The notes beneath the pieces were generated by a model, which was given only the letters and a program-made list of their open reading frames with translations, was not told where the DNA came from and did not search any database. From an uncultured Clostridia bacterium (GTDB lineage Bacteria > Bacillota > Clostridia > Christensenellales > Borkfalkiaceae): a stretch of 51,052 bases of DNA. Positions 34,027 to 43,067 of this stretch are shown here, piece by piece. Each line of letters opens with the position of its first letter. Position 1 is the stretch's first letter. Where the stretch lies: the NCBI GenBank assembly GCA_947625025.1, contig CANQMQ010000013.1:1-51052 (forward strand), read 5' to 3'. The position numbers were made by a program, and so were the translations under genes.

Positions 34027-35007
34027 TTACGGTTCGCGGAAATCGCGCACCGAATGGCGGATGATGAGCTCGGATTGCAGGGTGATCTTCTCGTTCTCGC
34101 CGCGCTTTTCGATGAGATTGAGCAGAAGGCGCATCGCCTCCTCTGCCATGCGGTACTGCGGGATCTCCACCGTCGTGAGGGAGTAGGGAAGGATATCGAG
34201 GTTGTCAAAGCCAATGACGCCGTAGTCGGCGGGCACGTACAGCTTCCGCTTCATCAATCCGCTGATGACGGCGCAGGCCAACAAGTCATTATAGCAGACG
34301 AGAAGGCTATCCCGCGGGCACTCCGCGACGATGCGCTCCGCCGCGCCATCCCCCTCCGCCGCAATGACGTTCTCTTCTCCGAACGGAATTCCGAGCCGCG
34401 CCGCTTCATCGGAGATGGCGCTTCTCCGCCGCTCGTTGAAGAGGCCGTGTTGGTTGGTGACGTAGTAGAGGTGGCGGTATCCGCAGCGGACGCCGTAATC
34501 CACCGCCGCCCGCGCCCCGCTCTCATCGTCCGTGGAGATACAGCTCAGGTTAGAGGAGACGTCCGTACCGAACACAACCGTGGGGATGGAGGAGGCGACG
34601 AGGTCCCGCTCGATCGTCTCATCGTTGCCAAAGAAGTCGAGCACGATGCCCGAGACCATCATCGCCTTCATCAAATCGATTCCCTTGCGGGTCCGCTTGG
34701 GGTCGCCGCCGAGGTTATAGAAGAGGGTCTGATAGTTGTTGGCCGTTGCAATCTTATCGATTGCACAAAAGACGTTGGCGTAGAACGGATTGGTCAGATC
34801 GCGCAGAATGACGCCGATCGTGCGGCTATCTCCGCTCGCAATGCTCTTCGCGTAGAAGTTGGGAATATACCCCATCTCTTCGGCACGGCGAAGAATTTCC
34901 GCACGCGCCTCCTCCCCCACGCCCTCCTTGTTGTTGAGTGCGTAGGAGACGGTGCTCTTGCTGAATCCCGTAATCTTGGCAAGGTCGTTTATCGTTACTT
35001 TCTTCAT
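34027..35007 (-). CDS. LacI-family transcriptional regulator
   Basis: This 326-residue repressor-type protein has an N-terminal helix-turn-helix (residues 1-22, VTINDLAKITGFSKSTVSYALN) and a hinge helix region (ARAEILRRAEEMGYIPN). The periplasmic-binding-protein-like effector domain includes IGVILRDLTNPFYANV, VVFGTD, and GVIGFDNLDILPYSLTTVEIP. It lies inside the carbohydrate locus and is the obvious candidate to bind the palindromes at 35080-35097, 46193-46210, 46315-46334 and 48252-48273. The effector is probably a sugar released from the glycan (inference). Start ATG 35007 with SD GGGAGG. The promoter overlaps the stop codon of the upstream gene. Confidence 0.93.
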   Translation of the reverse strand: MKKVTINDLAKITGFSKSTVSYALNNKEGVGEEARAEILRRAEEMGYIPNFYAKSIASGDSRTIGVILRDLTNPFYANVFCAIDKIATANNYQTLFYNLGGDPKRTRKGIDLMKAMMVSGIVLDFFGNDETIERDLVASSIPTVVFGTDVSSNLSCISTDDESGARAAVDYGVRCGYRHLYYVTNQHGLFNERRRSAISDEAARLGIPFGEENVIAAEGDGAAERIVAECPRDSLLVCYNDLLACAVISGLMKRKLYVPADYGVIGFDNLDILPYSLTTVEIPQYRMAEEAMRLLLNLIEKRGENEKITLQSELIIRHSVRDFREP

Positions 35008-35047
35008 TCTGCGCGGCCTCCCGTTTGCTTCTGCAATGTCCCATTTC

Positions 35048-35072
35048 GTACGGGGGCGCGGTGCCCCCGTAC
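35048..35072. other. Strong hairpin in the lacI leader
   Basis: GTACGGGGGC (35048-35057) pairs with GCCCCCGTAC (35063-35072) around a GCGGT loop. On the minus strand no T tract follows, so it is a leader hairpin rather than a terminator; on the plus strand ATTTTT follows. It sits between the operator and the SD. Confidence 0.6.
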
Positions 35073-35079
35073 ATTTTTC

Positions 35080-35097
35080 GGACGAAACGGTTCTGTT
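35080..35097. promoter_or_regulatory. Probable LacI operator over the lacI transcription start
   Basis: On the minus strand AACAGAACCGTTTCGTCC shares the 11-base core GAACCGTTTCG with the two strong sites, but its outer arms are imperfect (about 13 of 18 positions match). It covers about +1 to +18 of the predicted transcript, as at the other promoters. It implies autoregulation. Confidence 0.65.
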
Positions 35098-35103
35098 ACG
35101 GAT

Positions 35104-35132
35104 ATTATAGCAAATTTACGACCCCGTGTCAA
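35104..35132 (-). promoter_or_regulatory. Promoter of lacI
   Basis: TTGACA (35127-35132), 17 bases, TATAAT (35104-35109) on the minus strand: full consensus. The -35 overlaps the stop codon of the membrane-anchored protein gene. Confidence 0.82.
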
Positions 35133-38100
35133 GATTTCCGCTTCTTTTTCCTCACAATCCCTATGGTTACACCGACTGCCGTGCCCACTGCGGCAACGCC
35201 CGCTGCGATCCCGACGACTAACCCTACGGGGAAGGGGTTCTCGGTCCCCTCTTCCCATGCGGCGTAGAAGGTGAGGTTGGAAGCGGAATCCGCCTTGACT
35301 TCGGTGACGGGGTCGCCCGTCAGCCCTTCGTTGGTATACCAACCGATAAACTTATAGCCGCTGCGGGTGGGTACGGGAAGGGTGAAGGCCTCCCCTGCCG
35401 TGTAGGTCTCTTTGGGATTGGAGAGGGTGCCGCCGTTGAGGTGATAGGTGATCGTGTACTGCCCTTCCCCGCCGATCGGGGTATCGGCCTCGAGCGGACG
35501 GGTGGAGAGCAGGCGGACGTCGTCTATGACGGTATCGCAGCTGTAGCCGAGCGTGTTGTTGTAATAGGTTCCCCAGAAGCCGATCTTGATATACTTGAGC
35601 TTGGTCCAATCGAAGGAGCGGGGATGGGAGGCGTCGTATCCGCTGTAATAGGTCTGTTCGGTATAGGCATCCGCCGAGAAGGGAATTTCTACCTTGTTCC
35701 AACCGACGAAGCCCAAATTGTTGTTGGTGCCCTTTTCCGTCACCACGGAATCGAATTTAACTTCGAATTCCGCGCTGTCGCTCTGCGCCACCTTCACCCA
35801 AAAGCCGAGTTCACCGGGTTCGACGTAGGTGGTGTTATACAGCCAAAAGCTCATGCCCTTGATATCCTTATCGCCGTTGAGCTCCATCAGATCGCCGATG
35901 TCGATATAGATTTCCGTCCAACCGAAGTCGTAGAGGACGTTTTCAAACCGATAGGAGAGCGCACCCGTGCCAACCTTGGCATGGCCTGTGGGCTCCATCT
36001 TCGCCTGCGTACCGGAAGCCTGCGAGATCCTCCAGCGCACCACATCGGAGACCGATTCGAACCCGCTCACCAAGTGGGAGTAGATCTCCTTCTGCGCCGT
36101 TGCCGCCTGCACGGCGAGCCCGCTCACGGACGCCGTATAATCTCCGTCAATTGCAAAGGAGAGGCGGAGGCCCGTTACGTTGGCGGGAGTGACGTAGTAA
36201 GGAAGGGTCGCAAGGTTGACGGTGACATCCTTTTCGGAAGTATCCGTGAAGGAGACCTTGGTTGCGAGGCAGAGCGCGGGGACCTTGGAGCCGTCGTCGT
36301 AGAGGACGTACACTTCGAGGGCGTTTTCGCCGTACGCAGCTCCCGGTTGGACGCTGAAGGTAAGGCTTCCGTCCGCTTCGGTGAAGAGGCCTTCGAGCGA
36401 GCGCTCCATATAGGCATTGCCCTTCGCCGTGAATACGAGCGCATCTTCGCCCGCGGTGAGCGCCGCTTCGTGTGCGGCTTCGAGCTTGGTATAGTTTTCG
36501 GCATTCGCCTCTACGAGCACGGTCTTCCCGGGCACGTTGACGAGCGGCGCCGAAGCATCGTACACTTCGAAATCCGAGAAGTAGAGCTCTGCTTCCGGGG
36601 TGCCCCAAATCCCGAGTTGGAATTCATTTTGGGCGATGTCGGCCGCGGTGAGCGGGATCGTGTATTTGCGAAGCCCCGTATAGTTGAGGTTGCGGTCCGT
36701 ACCGCTCTCGCCGTTTTCGTTTTCCCAACGGACATTCGTGCGCTCGGTAGCCCCGAACTTAAACATGAGGCCGCCGCCGCTCGCCATCGCCTTTGCGTTG
36801 TACAAATAGAAGGAAATCGAGGTCGGATTGATGGCTCCCGAGCCAGAAATCACCTGCGAGAAGGTCTGCATGTAGACGGAGGAGAAATCGCTGCCGCTCG
36901 CAGAAGCCGTTCTCGAGATGCCGATGTATGCCTCGCCCTCCTCGTGGGAGTAGGTCGCATTGGTGCCCTCGAGCTTTTGCATGATGCCCTTGGTGCTGTA
37001 GTTCGTGAACTTCAGATCCGTAATCTTGCCGAGCGAGACCGCCCCGACGACGGGCCGCGCTAAGTCGATAATGGAGAAGGAAGAGAGATATGCCGAGAGG
37101 TCGGAGGTGCAGCCCCAGAAGCCGATCTCGAGATTCGTCCCGAACTGCGCTGCGTCGAGCGCAATTTCGTACTTGCGGAATCCCGTGTAGTCGAGGTTTC
37201 TGTTGTTTGCCTTTTCGGGCATCTCTTCGCCGTCCTCACCGAACACCTTAATGCCCGTCTTGACTTCTTTGCTGTTTGCCTTGAAGAGCAGACCGCCCGT
37301 CTGCGCGACGTCGTTATACACCCAAAAGGAGACCGCCTGGGGGCTCGTGAGGTTGAGGGACGCTACCGCATTCGGGGTCGGGAAATAGAAGGAGTAAATT
37401 CTGCTTGCGGTTGCGCCCGTTCCGGAAACGGTCGCATGCAGGGCGCCGCCCGCGCTCTCCTTACTCTTCTGCGTCTCGGTGACTTTATCCTGCTTGGCAG
37501 TCGTGCCTTCCGCCCCGCCGTATTGGAAGGTCGTGAAAGTGATATCGCCGATCGCCGCGGCGGGAACTTCGGTGCGGACGGGGTCTGCGGGCTTCTCATC
37601 GCTGTAGAGAAGGCTGATATCGGAGACGGCGAAGGAGGCGTCCTCCTCCCCCTCGACGCCGAGCGTGAGCGTCTCGATGTCCTCAGGCTTAACCTCTTGC
37701 GGCAGGTAATCGAAGGGTATCTCGATTTCCGTCGTCTCGGCCTTAGTAAGGTTGGGGAGCTTCCCCGAAGTTGTATCTTCGGCCGCGACTGTCCACGTTT
37801 CATCCTCGGCCAATCCCAACCGAATGGTGAAGATATTCCCTTCAGACAGGGCTTTCTTATTCTCGATTTCAAAGGACAATCCGATAAGGTACCCCCGCGT
37901 TTCGGCCTCTGCCGCGATGGCTTCCTTGAGTTCGGTCTCTACTCCGCCGAATGCCCTTCCTTCCTTATCCACTTCGACCGTCAGCATGTCGGGCTCCCCC
38001 GATTGTGCCGAGAGGGTCACGGTTGCCGAACCGCCGCTCGTGGATGTTTCCCACTTTGCGGCCTCCGCCGCGTTTGGCTCCCATGCCTCCGCCGCGGCGC

Positions 38101-38176
38101 GCTTCATCGTGAGGGACGCCGGAACGAGCCCGAGTGCAAAGACGCCTGCGAGAGCAAGTGAAATGCATTTGTTCAT
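35129..38176 (-). CDS. Membrane-anchored multi-module glycan-binding-like protein with an InlB-type repeat
   Basis: This 1015-residue exported protein has an N-terminal signal peptide (ALAGVFALGLVPA). Several homologous beta-sandwich-like modules follow (clearest at about 208-372, 378-550 and 760-900). They share the pattern SFW(L/V)YN, a Gly-rich strand, NRNL.YTG.RKY.I.L, and LGIWG or IGFWG before the closing strand. One Listeria-Bacteroides (InlB B) repeat lies at about 905-980 (YTITYHLNGG, SGYKFIGWY, LTFYAAW). A C-terminal transmembrane helix (VGLVVGIAAGVAAVG) and a KKKRKS stop-transfer tail complete it. The modules look like carbohydrate-binding domains, but no named CBM family is recognised. 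It starts as ATGA overlapping the GH116 stop, so it is the last gene of the transport/GH operon and probably captures the same glycan at the cell surface. Confidence 0.8.
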   Translation of the reverse strand: MNKCISLALAGVFALGLVPASLTMKRAAAEAWEPNAAEAAKWETSTSGGSATVTLSAQSGEPDMLTVEVDKEGRAFGGVETELKEAIAAEAETRGYLIGLSFEIENKKALSEGNIFTIRLGLAEDETWTVAAEDTTSGKLPNLTKAETTEIEIPFDYLPQEVKPEDIETLTLGVEGEEDASFAVSDISLLYSDEKPADPVRTEVPAAAIGDITFTTFQYGGAEGTTAKQDKVTETQKSKESAGGALHATVSGTGATASRIYSFYFPTPNAVASLNLTSPQAVSFWVYNDVAQTGGLLFKANSKEVKTGIKVFGEDGEEMPEKANNRNLDYTGFRKYEIALDAAQFGTNLEIGFWGCTSDLSAYLSSFSIIDLARPVVGAVSLGKITDLKFTNYSTKGIMQKLEGTNATYSHEEGEAYIGISRTASASGSDFSSVYMQTFSQVISGSGAINPTSISFYLYNAKAMASGGGLMFKFGATERTNVRWENENGESGTDRNLNYTGLRKYTIPLTAADIAQNEFQLGIWGTPEAELYFSDFEVYDASAPLVNVPGKTVLVEANAENYTKLEAAHEAALTAGEDALVFTAKGNAYMERSLEGLFTEADGSLTFSVQPGAAYGENALEVYVLYDDGSKVPALCLATKVSFTDTSEKDVTVNLATLPYYVTPANVTGLRLSFAIDGDYTASVSGLAVQAATAQKEIYSHLVSGFESVSDVVRWRISQASGTQAKMEPTGHAKVGTGALSYRFENVLYDFGWTEIYIDIGDLMELNGDKDIKGMSFWLYNTTYVEPGELGFWVKVAQSDSAEFEVKFDSVVTEKGTNNNLGFVGWNKVEIPFSADAYTEQTYYSGYDASHPRSFDWTKLKYIKIGFWGTYYNNTLGYSCDTVIDDVRLLSTRPLEADTPIGGEGQYTITYHLNGGTLSNPKETYTAGEAFTLPVPTRSGYKFIGWYTNEGLTGDPVTEVKADSASNLTFYAAWEEGTENPFPVGLVVGIAAGVAAVGTAVGVTIGIVRKKKRKS

Positions 38177-40599
38177 AATTTTCCTCCTTGAATCGTTATC
38201 TTCACGCCGTCGAGATTGCCGTGCAACACTTCAACGTCGCAATGATCCCCTTGAATTTTGCAGAGCCCGAAGGCGTCTGCGGTGGTGAAGAATGCGAGAT
38301 AGGGCCGCTCTTGTGCCTTGAAGGAGATCTCCCTCTTGGCGGCATCGAAGCGGTATCCCGTAAAGGCGAGCAACAGCCCGTAGCTTGCGAGGCTTCTTGC
38401 GTAGTGGTTGCCGCATTCGTTCTCGTTGAACGGGTTGCGGTTTTTCCCGTTGTAACGGCCGCGGACGGCACGAACAATTTCGAGCGCCTCCTCTTCGTAC
38501 CCCTCATACACGAGGCAGGTTGCGACTTGATATTCGATCCCGGACCACACTTCATCCGCATAGATGAACGGGATGCGCGGGCGGGTGGTGCCCTGCGGCC
38601 AACTGCATACGAGCAGGCCGCTCTCCTCGTTGAGCGCGTAGGCGCGCTGTACGTTTACAAAGTCCGCAAAGGATGCCCTGAAATTGTTGTCGTAGATACA
38701 CTTGATTGCCGTGTGCACATGTTCGGGCGGCAAGATGTATCCGAGGCCGTTGAGATGGGCGAGCGTCTGCCCGAGGAGCTGATCGGAGAGACACCCGTCT
38801 CCGTATTGGAAGCGGTAGCGGTCGAGATCGGGAAGGGATTGAATGTAGTAACCGCCCCGATAGAGCTTCTCATCCATACGGGCGCTCCCGAGCGTAAACG
38901 CGGTGCGCCAACGCTCGGCAGTCTCGGTATCCCCGATGTGCTCCGCCATCTCGGCTCCCGCCTTGAGGGCGGCGAAGAAGATGGAATTGGTGAGCGAATT
39001 CTCCCCGTAAAATTCGATGTCGTAGGTGTTGTGTTGGCAACCGTCGAGGACGAAGTCGCCGTCCGTATCCCAATAGGTGAAGGCGAAGTCGAGCGCCCGC
39101 TTCATGCCCGAATAGCAATCGCGGAGCAGGGCTTCATCGCCCGAGAACTTCCAATCGCGGTACAGCCGCACGACGCAACCGAGTTGCCCGTCTGCCGCGG
39201 GAAGCATCTCCCACTTCTTATCGCCGAATACCTGCATGGTGCGGAAGGCCATGTTGCCGTCCTCGCCCGTCTCGAGCATAAATTCGGTCCTGCGCATGCT
39301 CTGCTCGAGGCGGGGGAAGAGGAAGGCGAGCGCCTGTGCGTAGTTCCAGACATGGGTGCAGTTTCCCTCACAACTGCCGCGGTGATCGAAGCACCCCTCC
39401 CAACACAGGAAGGTCCCCTCCTTTCCGATACGGAAGCAGGTCGTGGAGCGGAGTACGGGCAGGGTGCCGTTGATCGCATCGATCACCTCCCTATCGAGGT
39501 CGCTCGAGAAGAGGGCGTCCGCGAATGCGGCGCTCTTTGCCCGAAGCATTTCATCCTCAGAGGCAAGTTTCTTTGCGGCGGCATAGGCATCGGGGTAGGC
39601 GTAGGCGTAATGATTCTTTACGGTCTCGTCCTTACAATCACGGGCGGGGCAGATGTGCCCTTCCCAACTGCGCGGGCGGTTGGGGAAGCACCATGCGAGG
39701 ATGAAATCGAAGCTCTTGCTCTCCCCCGCAAGGAGGGTAGCGCTACATGCGACGGAGCCCGTCTTGAGGCGGCAATCCGCCTCCAACTTGCCCCGCTCGG
39801 CCTTCAATTCGGCACAGGGCGTGAGTTTGCCCGTGCGGGTGAATTCATCGATGAAGTCATGGATGCCGTCGCACCAGCCCCCCGCAAGCCATTCAGGCTT
39901 CATGCTCACCCCGTCTGACGTCGTCGCAAGGCACATCGTCCCGTAGCGGCGGCTCTCCTTGGGGGCGGAGGAGGAGTAGAAAATTCCCTTCATGTGCCCG
40001 TCGTCGAAGGCCTCATTTTTGAGGTCGTCCTCGATGATGAGGTTCCCAAAGAGGTCGCTCCCGCTGTGCGAGGTGAAGTTGGAGAGCGTTCCGCAGACGG
40101 AGACCATGCACGGCTTGTCCCCAGTGTTGGTTACGGTATAGCGGAAGGAGATGGCGGGGATGCCGCTGTTCTCCTCGTCCGTAGGGATGAGGGGAGAATA
40201 GGCCGTGAGCGAGACGGCGAGCGGAAGGGTCTCCTCTTCGAGCTCGGCATGAAAGAAGGGCCCGCGGCCGTACGTTCTGATGTGCGCAAAGCGCGGAATG
40301 CCCGCCGCCTCGAAGCTCGGGTAGCCCGTCGGGCGATAGAAGGGTGGTTGCAGGCGGGCTTCCAAAATGCGTACCTGCCCCGCCTCGCCCTCTACCTGCG
40401 AGAAGAGCGAGAAGAAGGAGTAGGGATAGGGCGTGTTCTTGTTGGGGGCGTTGAAGATCTCCCAATCGCGGAGTTCTCCCCTGCTTCCGAGGGAAATGCT
40501 TCCCGTCCCGATGCCTCCGAGCGGGAAACGCACCTCGCTATCCCGCTCCGTGTAGGTCTTTGTATTTTTCAGTATCTTTTCACGGTCGATAAAACGCAT
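38173..40599 (-). CDS. GH116 family glycosidase (GBA2-like, beta-glucosidase/beta-xylosidase)
   Basis: This 808-residue enzyme has the GBA2-type N-terminal beta domain (PLGGIGTGSISLGSRGELRDWEIFN, residues 26-50; DUF608 region) and the C-terminal (alpha/alpha)6 barrel. By family knowledge the nucleophile should be Glu411 in CEGNCTHVWNYAQ and the acid/base Asp527 in CQHNTYD. The late motif DEVWSGIEYQVA is also typical. There is no signal peptide, so it is probably intracellular and acts on imported oligosaccharides. Family activities include beta-glucosidase, beta-xylosidase and N-acetylglucosaminidase; specificity cannot be told here. The start at 40599 has SD GAGGAA, seven bases after the GH5-like stop. 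The 3' end encodes the SD of the next gene and overlaps it as ATGA. Confidence 0.92.
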   Translation of the reverse strand: MRFIDREKILKNTKTYTERDSEVRFPLGGIGTGSISLGSRGELRDWEIFNAPNKNTPYPYSFFSLFSQVEGEAGQVRILEARLQPPFYRPTGYPSFEAAGIPRFAHIRTYGRGPFFHAELEEETLPLAVSLTAYSPLIPTDEENSGIPAISFRYTVTNTGDKPCMVSVCGTLSNFTSHSGSDLFGNLIIEDDLKNEAFDDGHMKGIFYSSSAPKESRRYGTMCLATTSDGVSMKPEWLAGGWCDGIHDFIDEFTRTGKLTPCAELKAERGKLEADCRLKTGSVACSATLLAGESKSFDFILAWCFPNRPRSWEGHICPARDCKDETVKNHYAYAYPDAYAAAKKLASEDEMLRAKSAAFADALFSSDLDREVIDAINGTLPVLRSTTCFRIGKEGTFLCWEGCFDHRGSCEGNCTHVWNYAQALAFLFPRLEQSMRRTEFMLETGEDGNMAFRTMQVFGDKKWEMLPAADGQLGCVVRLYRDWKFSGDEALLRDCYSGMKRALDFAFTYWDTDGDFVLDGCQHNTYDIEFYGENSLTNSIFFAALKAGAEMAEHIGDTETAERWRTAFTLGSARMDEKLYRGGYYIQSLPDLDRYRFQYGDGCLSDQLLGQTLAHLNGLGYILPPEHVHTAIKCIYDNNFRASFADFVNVQRAYALNEESGLLVCSWPQGTTRPRIPFIYADEVWSGIEYQVATCLVYEGYEEEALEIVRAVRGRYNGKNRNPFNENECGNHYARSLASYGLLLAFTGYRFDAAKREISFKAQERPYLAFFTTADAFGLCKIQGDHCDVEVLHGNLDGVKITIQGGKL

Positions 40600-40606
40600 A
40601 GATTCC

Positions 40607-43057
40607 TCACTGGCCGAATGAAATATCGTGGAATACGGCTTTGTTGTAGCCGAGTGTGTTCTTGTTCGCCGCCATGACGCCGACGAGAAGCTCATCCGCA
40701 AGGCCCGCAAATTCCTGCTCGCTCACCTTCTTGTAGGCGGCGCCGTCCTCGGAGAGGTAGGCCACGAGCACGTTGCCATGCCGCTCGATCCTGAGGTAGG
40801 TTCCCATTTGCGCCATGCCGTAGCGGTCGTAACCCGCGGGCGTCCCCGCCGTCTTGCGGTAGAGTGCGGCGAACTCTCCCCCGTTGGAGCATCCGAGAAA
40901 CGCCATGCGCGCCGCCGATGCAAGCCCGTCCCGCACCATGATGCCCGCCTTTGCGCCGTTTGCGGAATAGTTTGCCCTGTCGAGGCGGGCGGTGAAGGTG
41001 AAGTCGCCCCTTATTCTCCGATAGGCGAACCTGCCCGCATCCGAAGTGCCGCCGATATCATACCCATTCGCGTACAGCGTCACCGAATCGGCGTCCTGCC
41101 GCGTATACGAGGAGAGGGGTACGAATCCGCCGTCGTCGTTGCCCGAGTACATGTTGTAACTCTCGAAGTAGACATCCGCATGCACGAGTTTGACGGCGAT
41201 GTCCTTGCGGAATGCGGGATAGGGAAGGGTCAGAACGCCGTTTGCGTCCGCAACTGCCGAGGTCTCGGAGAGCATGGCGCCCCTGTAGGTATCGATCCAT
41301 TGGGCGATGTAGCTTCCCGCCTTCATGCCCTCGATGCGTACGGTGCCCTCCGCCATCTCGTCGCCCGCGTAGCCTTCGAGGGTCTGGGGGTAATCATAGA
41401 GGCTATCCTTGATCCAGAGATAGGCGCGGTCCGTCTGCTTCTGCCCCATATACCATACTTTGCCCGCGGCGGCGGGTTCGGAAAGGTTATCGAAGGCGGA
41501 AGCCCCCGTAAGATCCGCTTCTCCCAAGAGGAGGGCTGCTCCGCGGTAATGGGGATAGAGATTGTATTCATCGACGTAGGAGCCCCAATTCCAGGACATC
41601 GCCGTCCCGAAACTGCCCGCGAGCACGGAGGCGTACAGGGCGTTGTGGAAGGCGACCCCGTCCTTATCGAACTCCCGCTGTGTACTTCCCGCAGGAGAGA
41701 TGGCGAATTCGCCCGCAACGGTGGGCTTGCGCGTGGATGAAATTCGCCCCGAGACGAGCGATTTGAGCGACTTCACCGTTTCATAGGGCATCTCGTTCCC
41801 GCCCGCGTTGTACATCGTATAGCGGTGGAAGGTGGTGACGTCCATGTCGTCGATGTCCCAGAACTCTCCCCCTGCGGCGTAGTTTGCACAGCTCGTCGTC
41901 ACCATGTGGGCGTTGACGTCCGTCTCCTTGAGGTAGGCCGCCATCTCCTCGTGCCAACTGCGGAGATCGGAGAGGCAGGAGGCGTAACTCTTGGAAGTCC
42001 CCCATGCCATGTCCGGGGCGTCCACTTCATTGAAGAGTTCATAGAACATCAGCGAGGGGCTGTATCCCCACCTTGCAACGGAATAGCGGAGATAATTCTT
42101 GACGGCACGGCGGGCGGTCTCGTCGCGGAAGAAGTCGCCTACATCGGATACAGGGCCGCCGTTTCTCACGTTGTACGGGTTACGGCTCCAACCCCAATCG
42201 GGAAAGCTATCCGTCTCAGTATCGAAGTCCTCCCAATGGAAGAGGGTGAAGCGGTAGAAGAGCCCGAGCGCATCGGCGAGCTCGACCTTTTCATCCGTCT
42301 TTGCCGCCGCCTTCTGGTTGTAGACGCCGAGCCCGCCGTAGCAATCGCTCCATTCGAGTTCGCCCTCCTTCGCCGTCCATTCAATTTGGTCGCCCTCGCA
42401 GAGGTCGAACTGCGTCATGTTTGCGCCGTTTTCGGCGAGACTGTGGAACCAACGGCCGTAATCGTAGGTGCCGCCGCCGTTGTCGTCGCCTGCCCATTCC
42501 CAACCGCAAAAGTTGTTGCCGATGCCGATGAAGGGCCTGCCGTTGTCAAAGACGAGCCGCGTCCCGTCCTCTGCTACGGTGAGAAAGCCGTCCCGCGTGC
42601 CCGCAGCGGCGACAAAGGAGAGCGTGCCCTCTTTCGGGTAGCGGCTCTTTACTCCCCCCCGCTCGACGATGTTGATATAGAAGTTGTACTCACCCGCAGT
42701 GCGTGGCGTGAAGCGGAAGCGGAACTGCCCCTCCCCCGTTTTGTACATCTCTTCACGGGTCCCTACAAGGCGGCTCTCGTATTCCTCATAATAGAACATG
42801 GGCACGTCGTAGCCATTTCCCGCAGCATCGCGGATACATGCCGTGACGTTGACATCCGCCGTATCGTAGACGTTGAGGCCTTCGCCGATCGGGATCGTTA
42901 TTCCGAACTCGGCGAGAGAATTTTGCCGCGCATCCTTTAAGTTGGAGTATGCGGTCTGAATGTCCGTTCCCCCGCCCCCGCCCGCACATGCGGAGAGCGT
43001 ACCTGCCGCCGCAGTGAGAAAGAGCGTGAGGACGAACAGAGAGAGATATTTTTTCAT
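40607..43057 (-). CDS. GH5-like lipoprotein with N-terminal DUF5060-type domain
   Basis: This 816-residue lipid-anchored protein has signal-peptide Cys24 in LSAC. An Ig-like domain of DUF5060 type follows (about 55-150). The TIM barrel starts at LVFDNGRPFIGIGNNFCGWEWAG. The probable acid/base is Glu344 in FYELFNEVD and the nucleophile Glu450 in TVAGEFAIS, the spacing expected of clan GH-A/GH5. After the barrel come a small beta domain (residues about 540-620) and a C-terminal concanavalin-like (DUF1349-type) domain with AGIMVRDGLASAARMAFLGCS. It is expected to cleave the polysaccharide outside the cell; the subfamily and substrate are not clear. It is 10 bases downstream of the second permease gene in the same operon. 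Confidence 0.82.
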   Translation of the reverse strand: MKKYLSLFVLTLFLTAAAGTLSACAGGGGGTDIQTAYSNLKDARQNSLAEFGITIPIGEGLNVYDTADVNVTACIRDAAGNGYDVPMFYYEEYESRLVGTREEMYKTGEGQFRFRFTPRTAGEYNFYINIVERGGVKSRYPKEGTLSFVAAAGTRDGFLTVAEDGTRLVFDNGRPFIGIGNNFCGWEWAGDDNGGGTYDYGRWFHSLAENGANMTQFDLCEGDQIEWTAKEGELEWSDCYGGLGVYNQKAAAKTDEKVELADALGLFYRFTLFHWEDFDTETDSFPDWGWSRNPYNVRNGGPVSDVGDFFRDETARRAVKNYLRYSVARWGYSPSLMFYELFNEVDAPDMAWGTSKSYASCLSDLRSWHEEMAAYLKETDVNAHMVTTSCANYAAGGEFWDIDDMDVTTFHRYTMYNAGGNEMPYETVKSLKSLVSGRISSTRKPTVAGEFAISPAGSTQREFDKDGVAFHNALYASVLAGSFGTAMSWNWGSYVDEYNLYPHYRGAALLLGEADLTGASAFDNLSEPAAAGKVWYMGQKQTDRAYLWIKDSLYDYPQTLEGYAGDEMAEGTVRIEGMKAGSYIAQWIDTYRGAMLSETSAVADANGVLTLPYPAFRKDIAVKLVHADVYFESYNMYSGNDDGGFVPLSSYTRQDADSVTLYANGYDIGGTSDAGRFAYRRIRGDFTFTARLDRANYSANGAKAGIMVRDGLASAARMAFLGCSNGGEFAALYRKTAGTPAGYDRYGMAQMGTYLRIERHGNVLVAYLSEDGAAYKKVSEQEFAGLADELLVGVMAANKNTLGYNKAVFHDISFGQ

Positions 43058-43067
43058 GGAATTTCCC

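Noticed and set aside
31609-35274. 1221-codon plus-strand ORF opposite GH51 and lacI
   Set aside because: It runs across two clear minus-strand genes, their terminator and their promoter, and starts from an alternative codon without an SD. It results from high-GC codon bias.
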